Source: Synaphobranchus kaupii
Taxonomy: Eukaryota; Chordata; Actinopteri; Anguilliformes; Synaphobranchidae
Length of the DNA stretch: 64,000 bases
Assembly: GCA_029718625.1 (NCBI GenBank)
Contig: CM056383.1
Coordinates: 69,931,395-69,995,394 of the forward strand
Reading direction: 5' to 3'
The translations under genes and the position numbers were made by a program. This document shows positions 33,651-44,959 of the stretch, in pieces (position 1 is the stretch's first letter; each line of letters starts with the position of its first letter). Under the pieces are notes generated by a model that was given only the letters and a program-made list of their open reading frames with translations, did no database searches and had not been told where the DNA came from.

Positions 33651-34455
33651 ATTCAATTCAATTTTATTTATATAGCGCTTTTTCACAGATGACTGTCACA
33701 AAGACGCTTTACAGAACAGAAAGGGGAGGAAAGGGGAAATGGGAAATGCCAGCTCTAAGCCAGCTCTAAGCCCCCAGATAGCAGAGGTAAAAACTCTCAA
33801 GTAGGGAGAGAAAACCCTCATACTGTGGCGAGAAAAAACTCCCCGATGGGAAGAAATCTCAAGAGGAACCCGGCTATTGGGGGGATGCCCATCCTCCACT
33901 GGCCTATGGGTTGATTATTTCATAGGGAGGTATTCTACTCTGATGACTCCGTCATGTAGAGATCAGCAGTGGCAGGTGGGGGGCGCCTAGCTGGTCTTGG
34001 GCTGGAGCTCCGGGCCAGGAGGGGGGCGGGGGGAGTGCTCGAGAAACTCGGGAAACTTGGGCTAGAGCTCCGGGCAGGTGCCCAGAGCAGAGAAGAGGAA
34101 AAAAGAAAAAAAACATTGTTAGGGGGTTCAGATGGTAGCAGAACAAGCAGAGCAGGAGAGACAGAGGTGCCTGCGTGCGATAAGGAAACCCCGGCAGAAT
34201 AAGGCTATGGCAGCATAGCTAAGGGCTAAACAGAGACAGGGGCCAATACAGCCATGAGGGCAGGCTTGAGACAGTCACCACCAGACCATGACCGGTCCAG
34301 CTTAACACAGCACTACCAATAATGATCCAGTGACAGCACTGACTGCTCAGTCCACCAGAGACTCTATAGCTTATGCCAGCCACCCACTCCTGCCCCTCAA
34401 CTATAGGACAGACTAAAAAGATGGGTTTTAAGCCTAGCTTTAAATAAACTAATAG
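33651..34455 (-). mobile_element. LINE 3' region, inverted relative to the 47651 copy
   Basis: It starts ATTCAATTCAATTTTATTTA then TATAGCGC, the complement of a (TTGAA)n LINE tail. It shares GGCGAGAAAAAACTCCCC and GGGAAGAAATCTCA with the complement of 47440-47500, the 3' UTR of the LINE at 46425. No reverse transcriptase is retained. The inner part (33960-34450) is of uncertain origin. Confidence 0.65.
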
Positions 34456-34459
34456 TTGT

Positions 34460-34660
34460 CACAGCAGTGGCCCAAGGTGATTTAACCCTTTTTAAAACTG
34501 TTCTGAAAACGCTTGTAAGAATACAGTCATTGTATTTATAATACTAGTTAGGTAAAAAAAGAAAAAACTATTTATATTTTCATCACATATCAACTCCTCT
34601 CAGTATATCAGGTGGAATGTGTGAATTTGTGTGATTTACTAGGCAGAAATAGTTTTTCCC
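34460..34660. repeat. Right arm of an inverted repeat pair
   Basis: CATCACATATCAACTCCTCT, CAGTATATCAGGTGG and GTGTGAATTTGTGTGATTTA are the complement of the arm at 33099-33176. The intervening 1.3 kb includes a LINE tail. Confidence 0.8.
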
Positions 34661-34664
34661 ACCA

Positions 34665-35100
34665 ATATATCTATAATGGTTTATTATTATTATTATATTA
34701 TTATTATTATTATTATTATTATCGATTTACATAAGCAATGAGTAGCAACTGCAGATTGAAACTTGCCAGCTCGCAGGGTGACAAGATGAACATCCAAGAA
34801 TACATGGTTGATCATTAGCAGTTACAGGACCAGGTGAATTTTACAGTTGGGTGACTGTGGTAAGCGGACTGTCTGGTGTCGGCTAACGCAATACTGCTAC
34901 TCGATTTCATAATCGTGTTATTGATGACTGTGGGCTACAACACGTGCAGGTCAAGATCACCCCGTTCTGACTCCTGTTTCAAGTAGGAAGAACAAGACCA
35001 GCCGCTATCAGGTTGTCAAAAGCACAGCAATTATAAACTTATATAAAAGACATGGGCTTTACTTTACTTACAACTAAACGCCATAACTGGGTGAGAACTA
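34665..35100. other. Intergenic DNA between FSTL1 and LRRC58 with (ATT)n
   Basis: The stretch 34681-34725 is an (ATT)n run. The rest shows nothing I recognise before the LRRC58 promoter region. Confidence 0.6.
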
Positions 35101-35109
35101 AGTGAGTCT

Positions 35110-35511
35110 GTATTCTGTTCCTCGAAGCCGCCGCGACATTTGTGGGTTAAAAGTTTGGGGCGGGGTCTATGGAGCCCCGGAACATGAACTAAATATAGAC
35201 ATGTGGTTGAGCTGATGTGCCTTCCATGTGGATATGCAGATTCAGGGCGGTCTGATAGGGAAGCTGGATGTATAGGCTATGTTTTTGGGGCATAGTTGTA
35301 GCTATATAATTATTATGGTTGCATGAATTCCACGGTTGCATCGAATGATTAAGTTAGCCTACTTCATACGGAGATCTTTTCGGCGCCTCACTTGCTTATT
35401 TCCTTTGAACGACCGTTTGATACGGTTAACCTATTTTTTTCCGGAATCCAAAGCGGCCCCAGGACGTCCTAATAGACACATTTTTGTGAGTTTTTTGGGG
35501 GCTGATCGAAA
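35110..35511 (+). promoter_or_regulatory. lrrc58: LRRC58 upstream region and 5' UTR (CpG-containing, GC box)
   Basis: CpGs cluster from about 35122 (GAAGCCGCCGCGAC), with a GC box GGGGCGGGGTC at 35157-35167. An in-frame TGA lies three codons before the start codon. The exact transcription start cannot be told from sequence. Confidence 0.5.
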
Positions 35512-35966
35512 ATGGAGGTAGTCGATGGAGCTGACCGTGGGGAGAACGTTTTAGACTTGTCTCGACTGAATCTGGACAGCTTCAGTTTGGATAATATAAG
35601 CGAAGAGCGAAGGAAAGACACAAAACAGCTGTACTTGACTTACAACCGACTGACAGCGTTGCCAGAGTGCGTGTGTCTGTTCGCAAACCTTGAGTTCATA
35701 GATATCAGCAATAATGGACTATCAGTTATATGTGAAGACATTACGAGGTTAAACAAGCTTAAAACGCTCATAGCGAAGAACAATCGTCTGGACGAATTTT
35801 CGCTCCCCAAGGATTTCGGGTCCATGCAAATCGAGGTGTTAAATTTAAGTGGAAACAGATTTGAGGAGTTGCCGACCCAATGTCTGAAGTTGCAGCGACT
35901 GAAGTCCCTTTCTGTTGGGGGAAACAGACTCAAAGCAATTCCGGCAGAAATAGAAAACCTAACAAG
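35512..35966 (+). CDS. lrrc58: LRRC58 exon 1 (coding part)
   Basis: It starts MEVVDGADRGENVLDLSRLN and carries the first five leucine-rich repeats. The donor is AACAAG|GTATGA; 455 nt leaves two bases (AG) to make Ser with exon 2. The open frame continues to 36036 past the donor, but the protein pattern ends at the donor. Confidence 0.96.
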
Positions 35967-38900
35967 GTATGAGAGTGCATCCAAAAGAAATGCCGTTGTA
36001 TTTTACAGCAAAAATAATATTGCGAATATTCGGTAAGTTAGGATAGAGTAGCTACGCTAGGTAGCTAACGTTAGCTGGCTATCTGTGGAAAAGCTTGCTT
36101 AGCTAGCTATACTGGATGCTAATATGTTTCTATTAAGCTACCAGAAGAACCCCATTTGTCGTCAGTCATTGCGCTAGCTAAAGTAACATTGTGTCTTAGA
36201 AGACTGTAACGTTACTGCAAAATAACAAGATATGTCAAAACAAATTAGGCTACGCTTGTGTCCCCAAGTAGGCTCACTGTTAACGTTAACTATGTCTGAT
36301 ATTTTCATACAATAAGAACTGCTCAGGTACCGATATATAGGCTATGTTCATAACTCTTCAATTCCTATGGCGCTTGGCGCCGCTCACGTTGTTCAAACAA
36401 TAGCATAATCGAAGTTAAAACGAGATTGTTAATTTGGTCTCTTCTAGTCTTAACGGTGTGCCAGAGATGACCGATCGAGTCAATGTTACTAAAGTAGACC
36501 AGAGGACCTCGTGGTTATGTAATGAAATGACCCTAAGGCGAATAGGCCTCCTCCTGCCTTTATATGGCTTGGTCAATGAGATGCAGGAGGTCTGGTTCTT
36601 TTGGCTTAACGGGTGCAATGCATTATCCTAAGGTTGCATGCATTTTCCTGAGGTTGCATGTGAGGTTTTGCGATGCTGACAGGCTGCAACCCTTGTGAGT
36701 GCAAGTTCTTGGGTGCTTTGAACTTTTTCTCCCTTCTTTTGTGAAAATGCATTGAATTTTAGATTTTCCTGGTAAACAAATGATAGTTAAAAAGGTTATA
36801 ATTTCCTTAAAATGCTTAATCCGTGCAACAGAACGGTAAAATACTGTCAAAGTTCCATATTTAGGCTGTGCCGTGCGTTGTTAATCTGGTCTTCCTTTCT
36901 CATTTCTGGTTTGTTTGGCTGAAGCTTTCTTCTGCGGTCTGGACAGAACGTACAGTCTGTCTTTCCCTTATGTAGGAAGAATTGTTTCGATGTGATTAAG
37001 ATCTTTACTGCTTGTATCACTCTCCGCAAAATCATTAGCGTTACACTGACACACTTAGTTACTGCTGGGGGCTGCCCGCATTCATGAGAATTCATGCTGA
37101 GGCAGTAAAAAAAAAAAAAAAGCTGCCGCCTTAAATAATACAGCTTTATCATATTCTGCACAGTTTATTAATGAAGGGCCTCTCTGCATGAGCTCTTTGA
37201 CAAATGCATCGATCCTTCAAGCGTTTCAAAAAATCACCAAAGCACAAAATGTAACCTTCTTTTTACCCGGGGACATGGAGTTTCTATAAAGCAAGGACGC
37301 TAATCTCAGTGGAACAGCAAAATGAATCTGAACCACTGTACTTCTGAGCAGAGACAGTTGAGATAATTATAGCCAAAACAATGACATTAACTCTGAAATC
37401 GTCCAAATTTTGGGGTTCTAGAGGGTAATATTGCGTACGGGCAATCGGTGAGTTGGGTATCATTTCCCTCCATCTCTACTGGTGCCACACAATGTTTAGC
37501 CTAATTCACAGTTCTGGTATTGAAACACTGCTGATATCTTGGCTAAAATGAATGAATTGCAGCAGCCTGTCTTGCTTGGTAGACAGGTTAGAATGTTCTC
37601 TTTTTTTTGCCTTTGAGAAAAGGTGTGTTTTGTTTTTGTTCTCTACACTATCAGTTGTTTTCTTGTCTCTGGAGGAGCAGTGCTACTGCATGTCAGGGTC
37701 ACCTGTGGGGGGGGGCTCTTGAGATTGAAATATGTTGTTTTGCCTTTCCGTCCGCCATTTTGTACTGTCTCAATCTCTCTATTTACCTTTTCCTTTCACT
37801 GGTGTCTACAGAGCCGCTTTTAGACGAGCTGTCACCCCAGGTCCATTATTTGTGAGGGGTCTCGAGAGCTCACCCACTCCACTCCACTCCAGCCAGTGCT
37901 GGGACAAGAGCTAGTGTGAAACCGCAGAGTTCTGGAGGCTGGAGATCTCAGTGGAGCTTTAATTGGATGTTTTCTTTGTGTGAAGGTGCTCCTTTTCTGA
38001 GTATACTGCTCAAAAGGTGCCTTTCTCTGGAATGTTCTCACCCCAGTCGCTGGCCTTCCCCAATAGTCCCCTTTATTTCAGAGTGGGGAAAGTCTTTCAC
38101 CTGAACTGCAGACTCATTCCGGTAACCACGGTTACGGCTGAAGAGATGTGGGGGGGTCTGAGTCTCTCTGGTCTCCCGGTCGGAGGTGAAGGCCGGGAAA
38201 CACTTGCCCACAGTCCACAGAGTGAAGGCTGGCCTCTGGGCCCCATGAGCTCATCTGCATCTTTCCCTGAGAGACGGTTTCCTCATGAAGTCATAGTCCA
38301 CTCCTAGGTCTAGGTTCTTGCCCTGGTTTTTTTTTTAACCCGGAACAAGGTCAGGTGCTTTTAATGGTAACCGAGTGTGTGCTGTAGTACATACAATAGG
38401 CTGCTTAGAATGAGTAGCAATGATAAGTGGGACAATTGTGGTGACGTCCGCCAGCATTTACGCTCCCTTTGTCTAGCGGTAGATCGTTGCTCACGTGCGC
38501 GGTGCGATGCGTTTGCACGGTCGGGTGTTGAACTCGGCCCACAGCAGCCATGCTGTTCCCGAGTGTCAAGAAGTAGGCTAGATTAAGTCTCTTTTTTTAC
38601 CTTGTACAACTGCACTGTAGCCAAAATGTGTCTTAATAATTAAAAGTCATTAACAGATATATTGACAGTTGATCCCTTGCTACCATAAATTTGTGTGGTC
38701 TCTCAAAAACAGGAATAACACAATGCACAAGCTTGGGGGATTCATTGAAAATAAAGGGCTCTGAAGATCAACCAAGGTCAGCAACCCTTGAGCAGTAGAA
38801 GACTATTGGCTGAAATGTCATACCGTGTCATGTCGTACTCTTTCTTACTACAAGTCCCATGGTGCCCTGCTGTACTGAAACAGGAACTAGCTGTCGTCTG

Positions 38901-40648
38901 AGCGAGTGTGCCAGCGGAGGTGTATGGCGGTACGGCCTGTACTTATGAAACGGGGTTACCTCACTGTTTTCTCATTGCACAAGAGGCCCATCCACCCCGA
39001 GGAGAATGAGGTGCTGAACATGGGATGAATGGGTCTTTTGGAAACGGGACGGCGTGGTGAAACGGGGGGGTTGCATCTTGCGGGAGTGCTGGACAGCGTA
39101 GCCGGGCGCCCCACTCATTCACCATCCCGCCCGATGTCTCTAAAGGAGTTAAAGGACAGCTCCGTCTCTCTCTGTCTCCCCGGTTCGGTTTTTACATCCC
39201 CTCCCCTAATACCCGATACAACTCCACACACACACACAAGCTCTGAGTTTGACAGAAAGCTGCAGCGCTCAGAGTTGGACTGTTTCCTCAACCCCCCCGC
39301 CCCCAGTGAAGGATGGTGCGCAATACAGGAAGTGTGTTATGCATGTTGTGATGTAGGCCTATGTCTGTTACAGTGGGATGACTTGCAAAGTCACACATAG
39401 TGTAGCAAACGGAGGAGAGCAGAGTGATGGATGGACAGGTGTCCGTCAATGTGCTTTAAATTAGCAGTTTGGAAGTCGCTCAATATACAACATGCAACAA
39501 GAACCAGAGCCGACATTTGTGTGTGCAAAAGCAGGGGGGTATTTCACAAAGCAGGATTACTGAGTTAGCTAGATAAATGCACTGAGTAAAACCCAGAAAA
39601 CACTCTTTTTTTTTTACTTCAGTCCATGTTCCAGATTTGGCAGGGTTCCGGGTTTTCCTCAGTGCAGTTATCCAGCTAACTCAGTAATCCTGCTTTGTGA
39701 AATACACCCCTGTTTGGAAGAGAAACATCCAGCTCAACAAGTTATCAGGTGTTTCATGCAAAGTGCAGTCCTGAAGAGCAAAGTGGGCTTCTCGGCCTAG
39801 GGCCTACCTCGAGCCAGACTGCGTCCGTGTGCGGAATGTGTAAAATGGCCGCCTCTGCGGACGGGGCCTCTCTCTGCTCTGAACACTGTGGTTAACACCG
39901 CGTGGCTGGTCGGTCGGTCTGAACTCAGGATGCTAGATCAGATGATCTCTGTGTGCGCTAGCCGCTTCGCTGTGCATTAATGTTTAATTGACGCATCCTG
40001 GCTATGGAAATACTTTAGCGCTAGCTTATTGCAGCAGTGTTCTCTCTTGTCCTTGGAGAGCTGCAGTGTGTGCAGGTTTTTGTTATCACTCAGCACTAAA
40101 TTGATCAATATTATGCAGCTAACCTGCTTCCTTTGGTTGCATGGGTCTGAATTAATTCCTGATTTTTAAGGTGAAAAATGAAACCCAGCCCCCAATTAAA
40201 TTATGTATTATTGTTTAAAATTTTAAAAGTTAAAAAGTGTAGAGAGACAGGAAGAATGGGGAGCGAGCGAGAGAGGGAAAGACGTGACGAAGGTCACGTG
40301 GCCGGATTCGAACCGCCGATATCGTGGCTCGCATTGAGTACTAATGCTTTTGAAAGAGCTGTTTATTGGTCCCATAGCTGGTTACAGTTATGAGGTCACA
40401 AACAGTCTTACTGCCTTCAGGGTGTGGTCATGGTGCATTGCATGATGGTCCGTGTTGAATGGTGTTTTGTTTTTTTTCCCTCCAGCCTGGAGCTGTTGTA
40501 CTTGGGGGGTAACCTCATCAGCGCCATCCCGCCTGAGCTGGCCAACCTGCCTTACCTGTCCTACCTGGTGCTGTGTGACAATCGCATCCAGAGCGTTCCA
40601 CCCCAGCTCACCAGGTGAGCCTCGTTCTCCTGTGGCTGCTGCTGTACT

Positions 40649-40739
<91 letters not shown>

Positions 40740-42120
40740 ACAAGCGTACACACACACAAACTTGCTTTATGTAGCCATGTATAATGTGCATTATGTAATA
40801 CATTACATGATTTATTTCATTAGTGGAAGTTCTACTCCAGAGTAACTAACACCACTTACATTTTAACATTTATGCAGCAGGGCTATCTACTGAAGGAATT
40901 CAGGTTATGTACATTTTGCTAAAGGGTGTAACAGCTGTGCCCTATTTGTGATTTAAACCTGCAACCTCGGAGTCAAGATCCCCTAACAATTACACTGCAG
41001 GTATACATGCATGTACGCGCGCACACACACACGCACACACATGCACACACATGCACACAGGCACACACACATACATTCTGTCCCACACGCTGTACTTACT
41101 TGTTCCCTTCTGTCCCACACGCTGTACTTACCTGTTCCCTTCTGTCCCACACGCTGTACTTACCTGTTCCCTTCTGTCCCACACGCTGTACTTACCTGTT
41201 CCCTTCTGTCCCACACGCTGTACTTACCTGTTCCCTTCTGTCCCACACGCTGTACTTACCTGTTCCCTTCTGTCCCACACGCTGTACTTACCTGTTCCCT
41301 TCTGTCCCACACGCTGTACTTACCTGTTCCCTTCTGTCCCACACGCTGTACTTACCTGTTCCCTTCTGTCCCACACGCTGTACTTACCTGTTCCCTTCTG
41401 TCCCACACGCTGTACTTACCTGTTCCCTTCTGTCCCACAGGCTGTACTGTCTCCGCTCTCTGAGTCTCCATAACAACCTGCTGACTTACCTGCCCCGAGA
41501 GATCCTCAGCCTTGTGCACCTGCAGGAACTCAGTCTCCGTGGCAACCCTTTGGTGGTGCGCTTCGTCAAGGACATGACCTACGACCCCCCGTCCCTGCTG
41601 GAACTGGCCGGACGCACTATCAAGTCCCGGAACCTTCCGTACGTTCCCCTCGACCTCCCCTCCCACCTGCTGCATTACCTGGACCTGGCCAGCAAGTGTC
41701 CCAACCCCAAATGTGCAGGTGAGAGAGGAGAGGGGGATGTGCGTCTGTCTTTCTGTCTGTGTGTATCTTTGTTAATGTCCTTCCAAGTTCCATACGTTAA
41801 TTGAGCATGTGACTTCTCCTCATGTGTGTAACATGTGTGGTCTCTGCACGTGTGTGATTTGGCGCGTGTATAAACACGCGTGTCTGCTTTCGCTCACGTT
41901 CCGCTGCACGTCTTCTCCTCCCGCAGGCGTGTACTTCGACTCGTGCGTGCGACACATCAAGTTCGTGGACTTTTGCGGGAAGTACCGGCTCCCGCTCATG
42001 CACTACCTGTGCTCCCCAGAATGCACCTCTCCCTGCAGCTCGAACCCGCAGAGTGACGCCGACTCGGAGGACGAGAACAGCGTGCCCGCTGACAGGTTGC
42101 AGAGGGTGCTGCTGGGATAG
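35512..42120 (+). CDS. lrrc58: LRRC58, leucine-rich repeat-containing protein 58, complete spliced coding span
   Basis: Four exons (35512-35966, 40486-40614, 41441-41718, 41927-42120) join in frame to 351 codons plus TAG. The start is in good context (AAAATGG) with an upstream in-frame stop. The protein has an N-terminal segment, then about eight leucine-rich repeats from residue 40 to about 245 (LYLTYNRLTALP, IEVLNLSGNRFEELP, LELLYLGGNLISAIP, LRSLSLHNNLLTYLP), then a cysteine/histidine-rich C-terminal part (CPNPKC, FDSC, DFCGKY, LCSPEC) and an acidic tail ending RVLLG. Human LRRC58 is about 371 residues. The cysteine cluster could bind metal (inference). LRRC58 is an intracellular protein; I recall recent mammalian work linking it to cullin-RING turnover of cysteine dioxygenase but cannot verify this. 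FSTL1-LRRC58 adjacency is conserved in vertebrates. Confidence 0.96.
36037..39500. other. LRRC58 intron 1, no recognised coding sequence
   Basis: Mostly unique-looking DNA. There is an A-run at 37107-37122 and a G-run near 37707. ORFs at 37607-38307 and 39029-39400 show no family pattern and no flanking splice logic, so I leave them out. Confidence 0.6.
39532..39712. mobile_element. MITE (short copy of the 19641 family)
   Basis: It begins CAGGGGGGTATTTCACAAAG and ends TTGTGAAATACACCCCTG, with inner inverted CAGGATTACTGAGTTAGCT. It is 181 bp and has no internal array, so it probably shows the basic element. The flanking 8-mers match only partly. Confidence 0.85.
40486..40614 (+). CDS. lrrc58: LRRC58 exon 2
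   Basis: The acceptor is TTTCCCTCCAG and the donor ACCAG|GTGAGC; exactly 129 nt. It encodes LELLYLGGNLISAIPPELAN and LPYLSYLVLCDNRIQSVPPQ, two leucine-rich repeats. A long (CA)n run starts about 40 bases downstream. Confidence 0.96.
40653..40745. repeat. (CA)n microsatellite, about 40 units
   Basis: A nearly pure CA run in LRRC58 intron 2, immediately after exon 2. Confidence 0.98.
40855..41005 (-). mobile_element. tRNA-derived SINE remnant
   Basis: Read on the minus strand: GTGTAATTGTTAGGGG (box A-like) and GGTTGCAGGTTTAAATC (box B-like), followed further on by the fish SINE tail motif, seen on the + strand as ACATTTATGCAGCAGGGCTA. It is diverged. Confidence 0.6.
41079..41440. repeat. 32-bp tandem array of near-copies of the LRRC58 exon 3 splice acceptor, about 11 units
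   Basis: The unit is TTCTGTCCCACACGCTGTAC plus TTACCTGTTCCC. The real junction is TTCTGTCCCACAG|GCTGTAC, so each unit repeats the intron end and exon start with AG changed to AC. On the opposite strand every unit contains AGGTAAGT preceded by C. Confidence 0.97.
41441..41718 (+). CDS. lrrc58: LRRC58 exon 3
   Basis: The acceptor is CTGTCCCACAG and the donor GCAG|GTGAGA; 278 nt. It encodes the last leucine-rich repeats (LRSLSLHNNLLTYLP, LQELSLRGNPLVVRFV) and the start of the C-terminal region ending KCPNPKCA. The acceptor is preceded by an array of near-copies of itself. Confidence 0.96.
41927..42120 (+). CDS. lrrc58: LRRC58 exon 4 (coding part, with stop)
   Basis: The acceptor is CTCCTCCCGCAG. 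It encodes GVYFDSCVRHIKFVDFCGKY followed by RLPLMHYLCSPECTSPCSS, an acidic serine-rich stretch (DSEDEN) and RVLLG then TAG. The cysteine/histidine pattern is the conserved C-terminal hallmark of the family. Confidence 0.96.
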
Positions 42121-42196
42121 GAGGAAGGGGCGGGTCGTCAAATCATCCAATCACATTGAAGTCTGGCAGAGCCATGCTATTATAACATAACACCCA

Positions 42197-42202
42197 AATA
42201 AA
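42197..42202 (+). terminator. lrrc58: Proximal LRRC58 poly(A) signal AATAAA
   Basis: CCCAAATAAAGATTTG lies 77 bases after the stop, followed by TTTGTTTTGTTTTTC, a U-rich downstream stretch. Confidence 0.65.
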
Positions 42203-43199
42203 GATTTGTTTTGTTTTTCTAATACAATCACAGATTATTTATTACTTTTTTTAACTGGAGTGTCAGGAAAAGTAATATAAATTCTTAAAGCTCAGGGTGG
42301 GGTGGAAGTTTAATTTTTGCAGGACAATATGACCAGGGCCTCGCCTCTCTGCGACCACTGTGTACAAACCCCTGACTCAAAGTGCAGAGGGTATGAAAAG
42401 AATCAATATTAGTGCCTTAACGCCGAGTTGGAACCCGTATATGCAGGTTATGCTGAGGTTCTTTACCTAAATGAATCTCAGATAGGACATTTTGTATTTA
42501 TTTGCTTTTTCAGGTGCCTTAAAAAAGTCTGACCCTACACATGCTAATTGTTTTAGGTTCTATATCCACAGCACTAGATATTTACTGAAGTAATTCCCCA
42601 TTGAAGGATGAAAGGGCCCCAAACTCTGATCCCTGAGGTCCATAAACACTGCATTGCACAGTGCTGCACTCGATTTTCTCTTTGTAAATGTCAGTATTAA
42701 AAGGTTAAAAAAAATTCTGAAATGCAAAGCCTGCATATCGACTGAATGGCAAAAATGTTTCACCACAAAGTTAAGATGTGATTGTGTGTAATCTAGGCCT
42801 CAGAAAAACATAATTTCAGTGGAAGTTTTTTTTTATTTTTATGTGTAAACATGAAGACTGAATTGAGTGAATCCTATTGTTGGAGACTGAAGCCTAACTC
42901 TTGTGGACATAATGCTGCTGGTGATTGTGAGCCAATTTGACTTTGTTGTAAAGGTTCTTTAATATTTGAGTGGAGGGACCCAGAAGCATGTAGGCCCACT
43001 AGGTGAGTTACTCTTTAACTAACCCACTTATTCAGTGGCTCTGAGCCTGCTCACACACTGCAGTACAGAGGTCACGCTTCTGTGCAAAACATCCTCTTTT
43101 TTTAAATCATTTTTGATTCAGCCTTTTTTTCAGGTCATGCATCTGTGCCAAACATCCTTTTTTTATTTTTGATTGTCTTTTTTTTTTTTTTTTTTTTTG

Positions 43200-43395
43200 C
43201 AGCCTCTGCAAATCCAGACAGTTTATTTACAAGTACGCTTCCTGTTTTTCCACGTGCAGACTTGCACAACTTTTCTTTATTTTTATTTTTTTTAAACATG
43301 CAGCTGGATATTTTACTGCAGCTGGCAATCGAACCTGCAACCTTTGGGTTACAAGCCTCTAACCATTGTGCTACACTTCTGCCTACTGGAAACAA
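43200..43395 (-). mobile_element. tRNA-derived SINE remnant
   Basis: The minus strand reads GTGTAGCACAATGGTTAGAG (box A-like), CTTGTAACCCAAAGG and GGTTGCAGGTTCGATTGCC (box B). This is the tRNA-like head of a fish SINE; the body ends in the T/A-rich run around 43180. Confidence 0.7.
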
Positions 43396-44447
43396 AGCGC
43401 AGTAGACATGACAGTAGAGATGACAGTAGAGATGATGGTGGGAGAGTAGGGTTTCATGAAATCCTTAATGGGTGGAGCTACAAAGAACTGTCAATCACTG
43501 ACTTGTTTGAACCTATTACAAGACTTTGCTCTCTACGGTAGAACAAAATCGGTTGAGCCACTGACAGCATATGGTAGGCACACCTATCACCTGTTTTTGG
43601 ATTAATCAAGTCTCATTCTCCCTCATTACTACCTGTCACCTCTACCTGTACCTGTGAAGGGGGGGGGGGTGGGGTGTTATGGGGTATGTTTGGGAGTGGT
43701 GTTGGGGGGTCTGGACTAAAATACATTTCGTTGTTGCGGTACACTGCCAGCTTAAGTGCTTTCTGAAGTGAATTTCTGCTCTGTTCACAAACCTTGACGT
43801 GATCACAAGATGTAGTGCTTAAAGGGACCTTCTGCGTGACTCATCCTAATAAGCCGCTGTTCTGATGCATGGATGGGCCCCACAGTTTGGTATTGAATCT
43901 AGACTGTGCCAATGCTGACTGGCTGGCATCCTCGCAGGGAGAAGCACATTTGGGTCGAGAGTTGCCCAGCAATCGGAGGACAGCGTCTCGTGGGTCATCA
44001 GTGCCTCCCGCTGGTCAGTCGGTCTCCCGCAGGTTCGTCTGTCGAGACGCACATGAATTGTCTTCCTCTGACACATCTGCTATCCCGAACTGTGGTTTAA
44101 TAAGAGGTGTGAGAATCAGAGGAAAAGGCATTAAAAGAGTGAAAACATAAGAAAAATGGACACTTAAAAACATTTCTCAACTGCTCCCATTTTAGGTTTT
44201 AGCACTTTTTTTTGTGATTTGGATAATTTTGTATTCACAACTACAATTATGCAATTTGTAACAATGTGTTGCCTTTAAACAAACCCTACTTTTTTTATTA
44301 TCGCTACAAGAGTAGATATTTATGCTAACATGTCAAAAATGTACAATGCAGCTATGCTTATAAACACTATTTTCTGCAACTGTTTCATGAAATGTTTCAC
44401 TAAACACATGCACTTTTTCATTAATATAGACTGTACAGAATATATCC

Positions 44448-44453
44448 AATAAA
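44448..44453 (+). terminator. lrrc58: Distal LRRC58 poly(A) signal AATAAA
   Basis: TCCAATAAAGTTTTAAG is followed within 25 bases by ATTGTGTGTGATTC, a good GU-rich downstream element. Confidence 0.55.
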
Positions 44454-44959
44454 GTTTTAAGAATTAACAAAATTGTGTGTGATTCTTTAAAATTGTGTAC
44501 TGCCCTCTCACAGATTCAAAAGTAAAATGGTTGTAGTGTAGAGGCAGATCTACTTTTATTTAAATAATAACCAAATATTCTACCAAAATATATATTTTTT
44601 AATCTTAGTTAATCTGATTGATTTGAATGCCCAAAACAGTTGCTTACCCACTAAGGTATGTTTTCTAAATTGCCCATGGTATATGATGATTTTTATATTG
44701 ACATGATGCTCAATTGAATTGAAAATTGACTGTAATTTTCATTTTCCGAAAGGTAAATATTTAACCATCTGTGTGGTTTACTGGTGCAAAGTGGAGATGG
44801 TAATAATGTAGGAAGTGTGGGGTCACTTAGTAGGGCGTAGGGCTATGTAGTCACTTAGTAGGGCATGGGCTATGATGTGCCACCATAAAAGCCTGCCTCT
44901 ACAGTAGCATAGAGCCTACCAGTGTCTGGAGATCTGCTGAAGGGATGCGGCACCTTTCT

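Larger units (their letters stand above)
42121..44475 (+). other. lrrc58: LRRC58 3' UTR (inferred, possibly alternative lengths)
   Basis: A proximal AATAAA at 42197 and a distal one at 44448 bracket likely short and long 3' UTRs. The long form would include a SINE remnant (43200-43395) and T-runs. Extent is inference. Confidence 0.5.

Noticed and set aside
40225..40345. GGATTCGAACC motif resembling a tRNA T-loop complement
   Set aside because: No acceptor stem or full cloverleaf can be built; it is more likely eroded SINE sequence but too diverged to call.
41007..41804. 265-codon ORF reading through the 32-bp array into LRRC58 exon 3
   Set aside because: Only the part from 41441 is LRRC58 exon; the rest is intronic minisatellite read in rotating frames.
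43869..44150. ORF of 93 codons with moderate CpG content
   Set aside because: The sequence resembles a dispersed fish repeat and has no domain pattern; it lies within the likely LRRC58 3' UTR.
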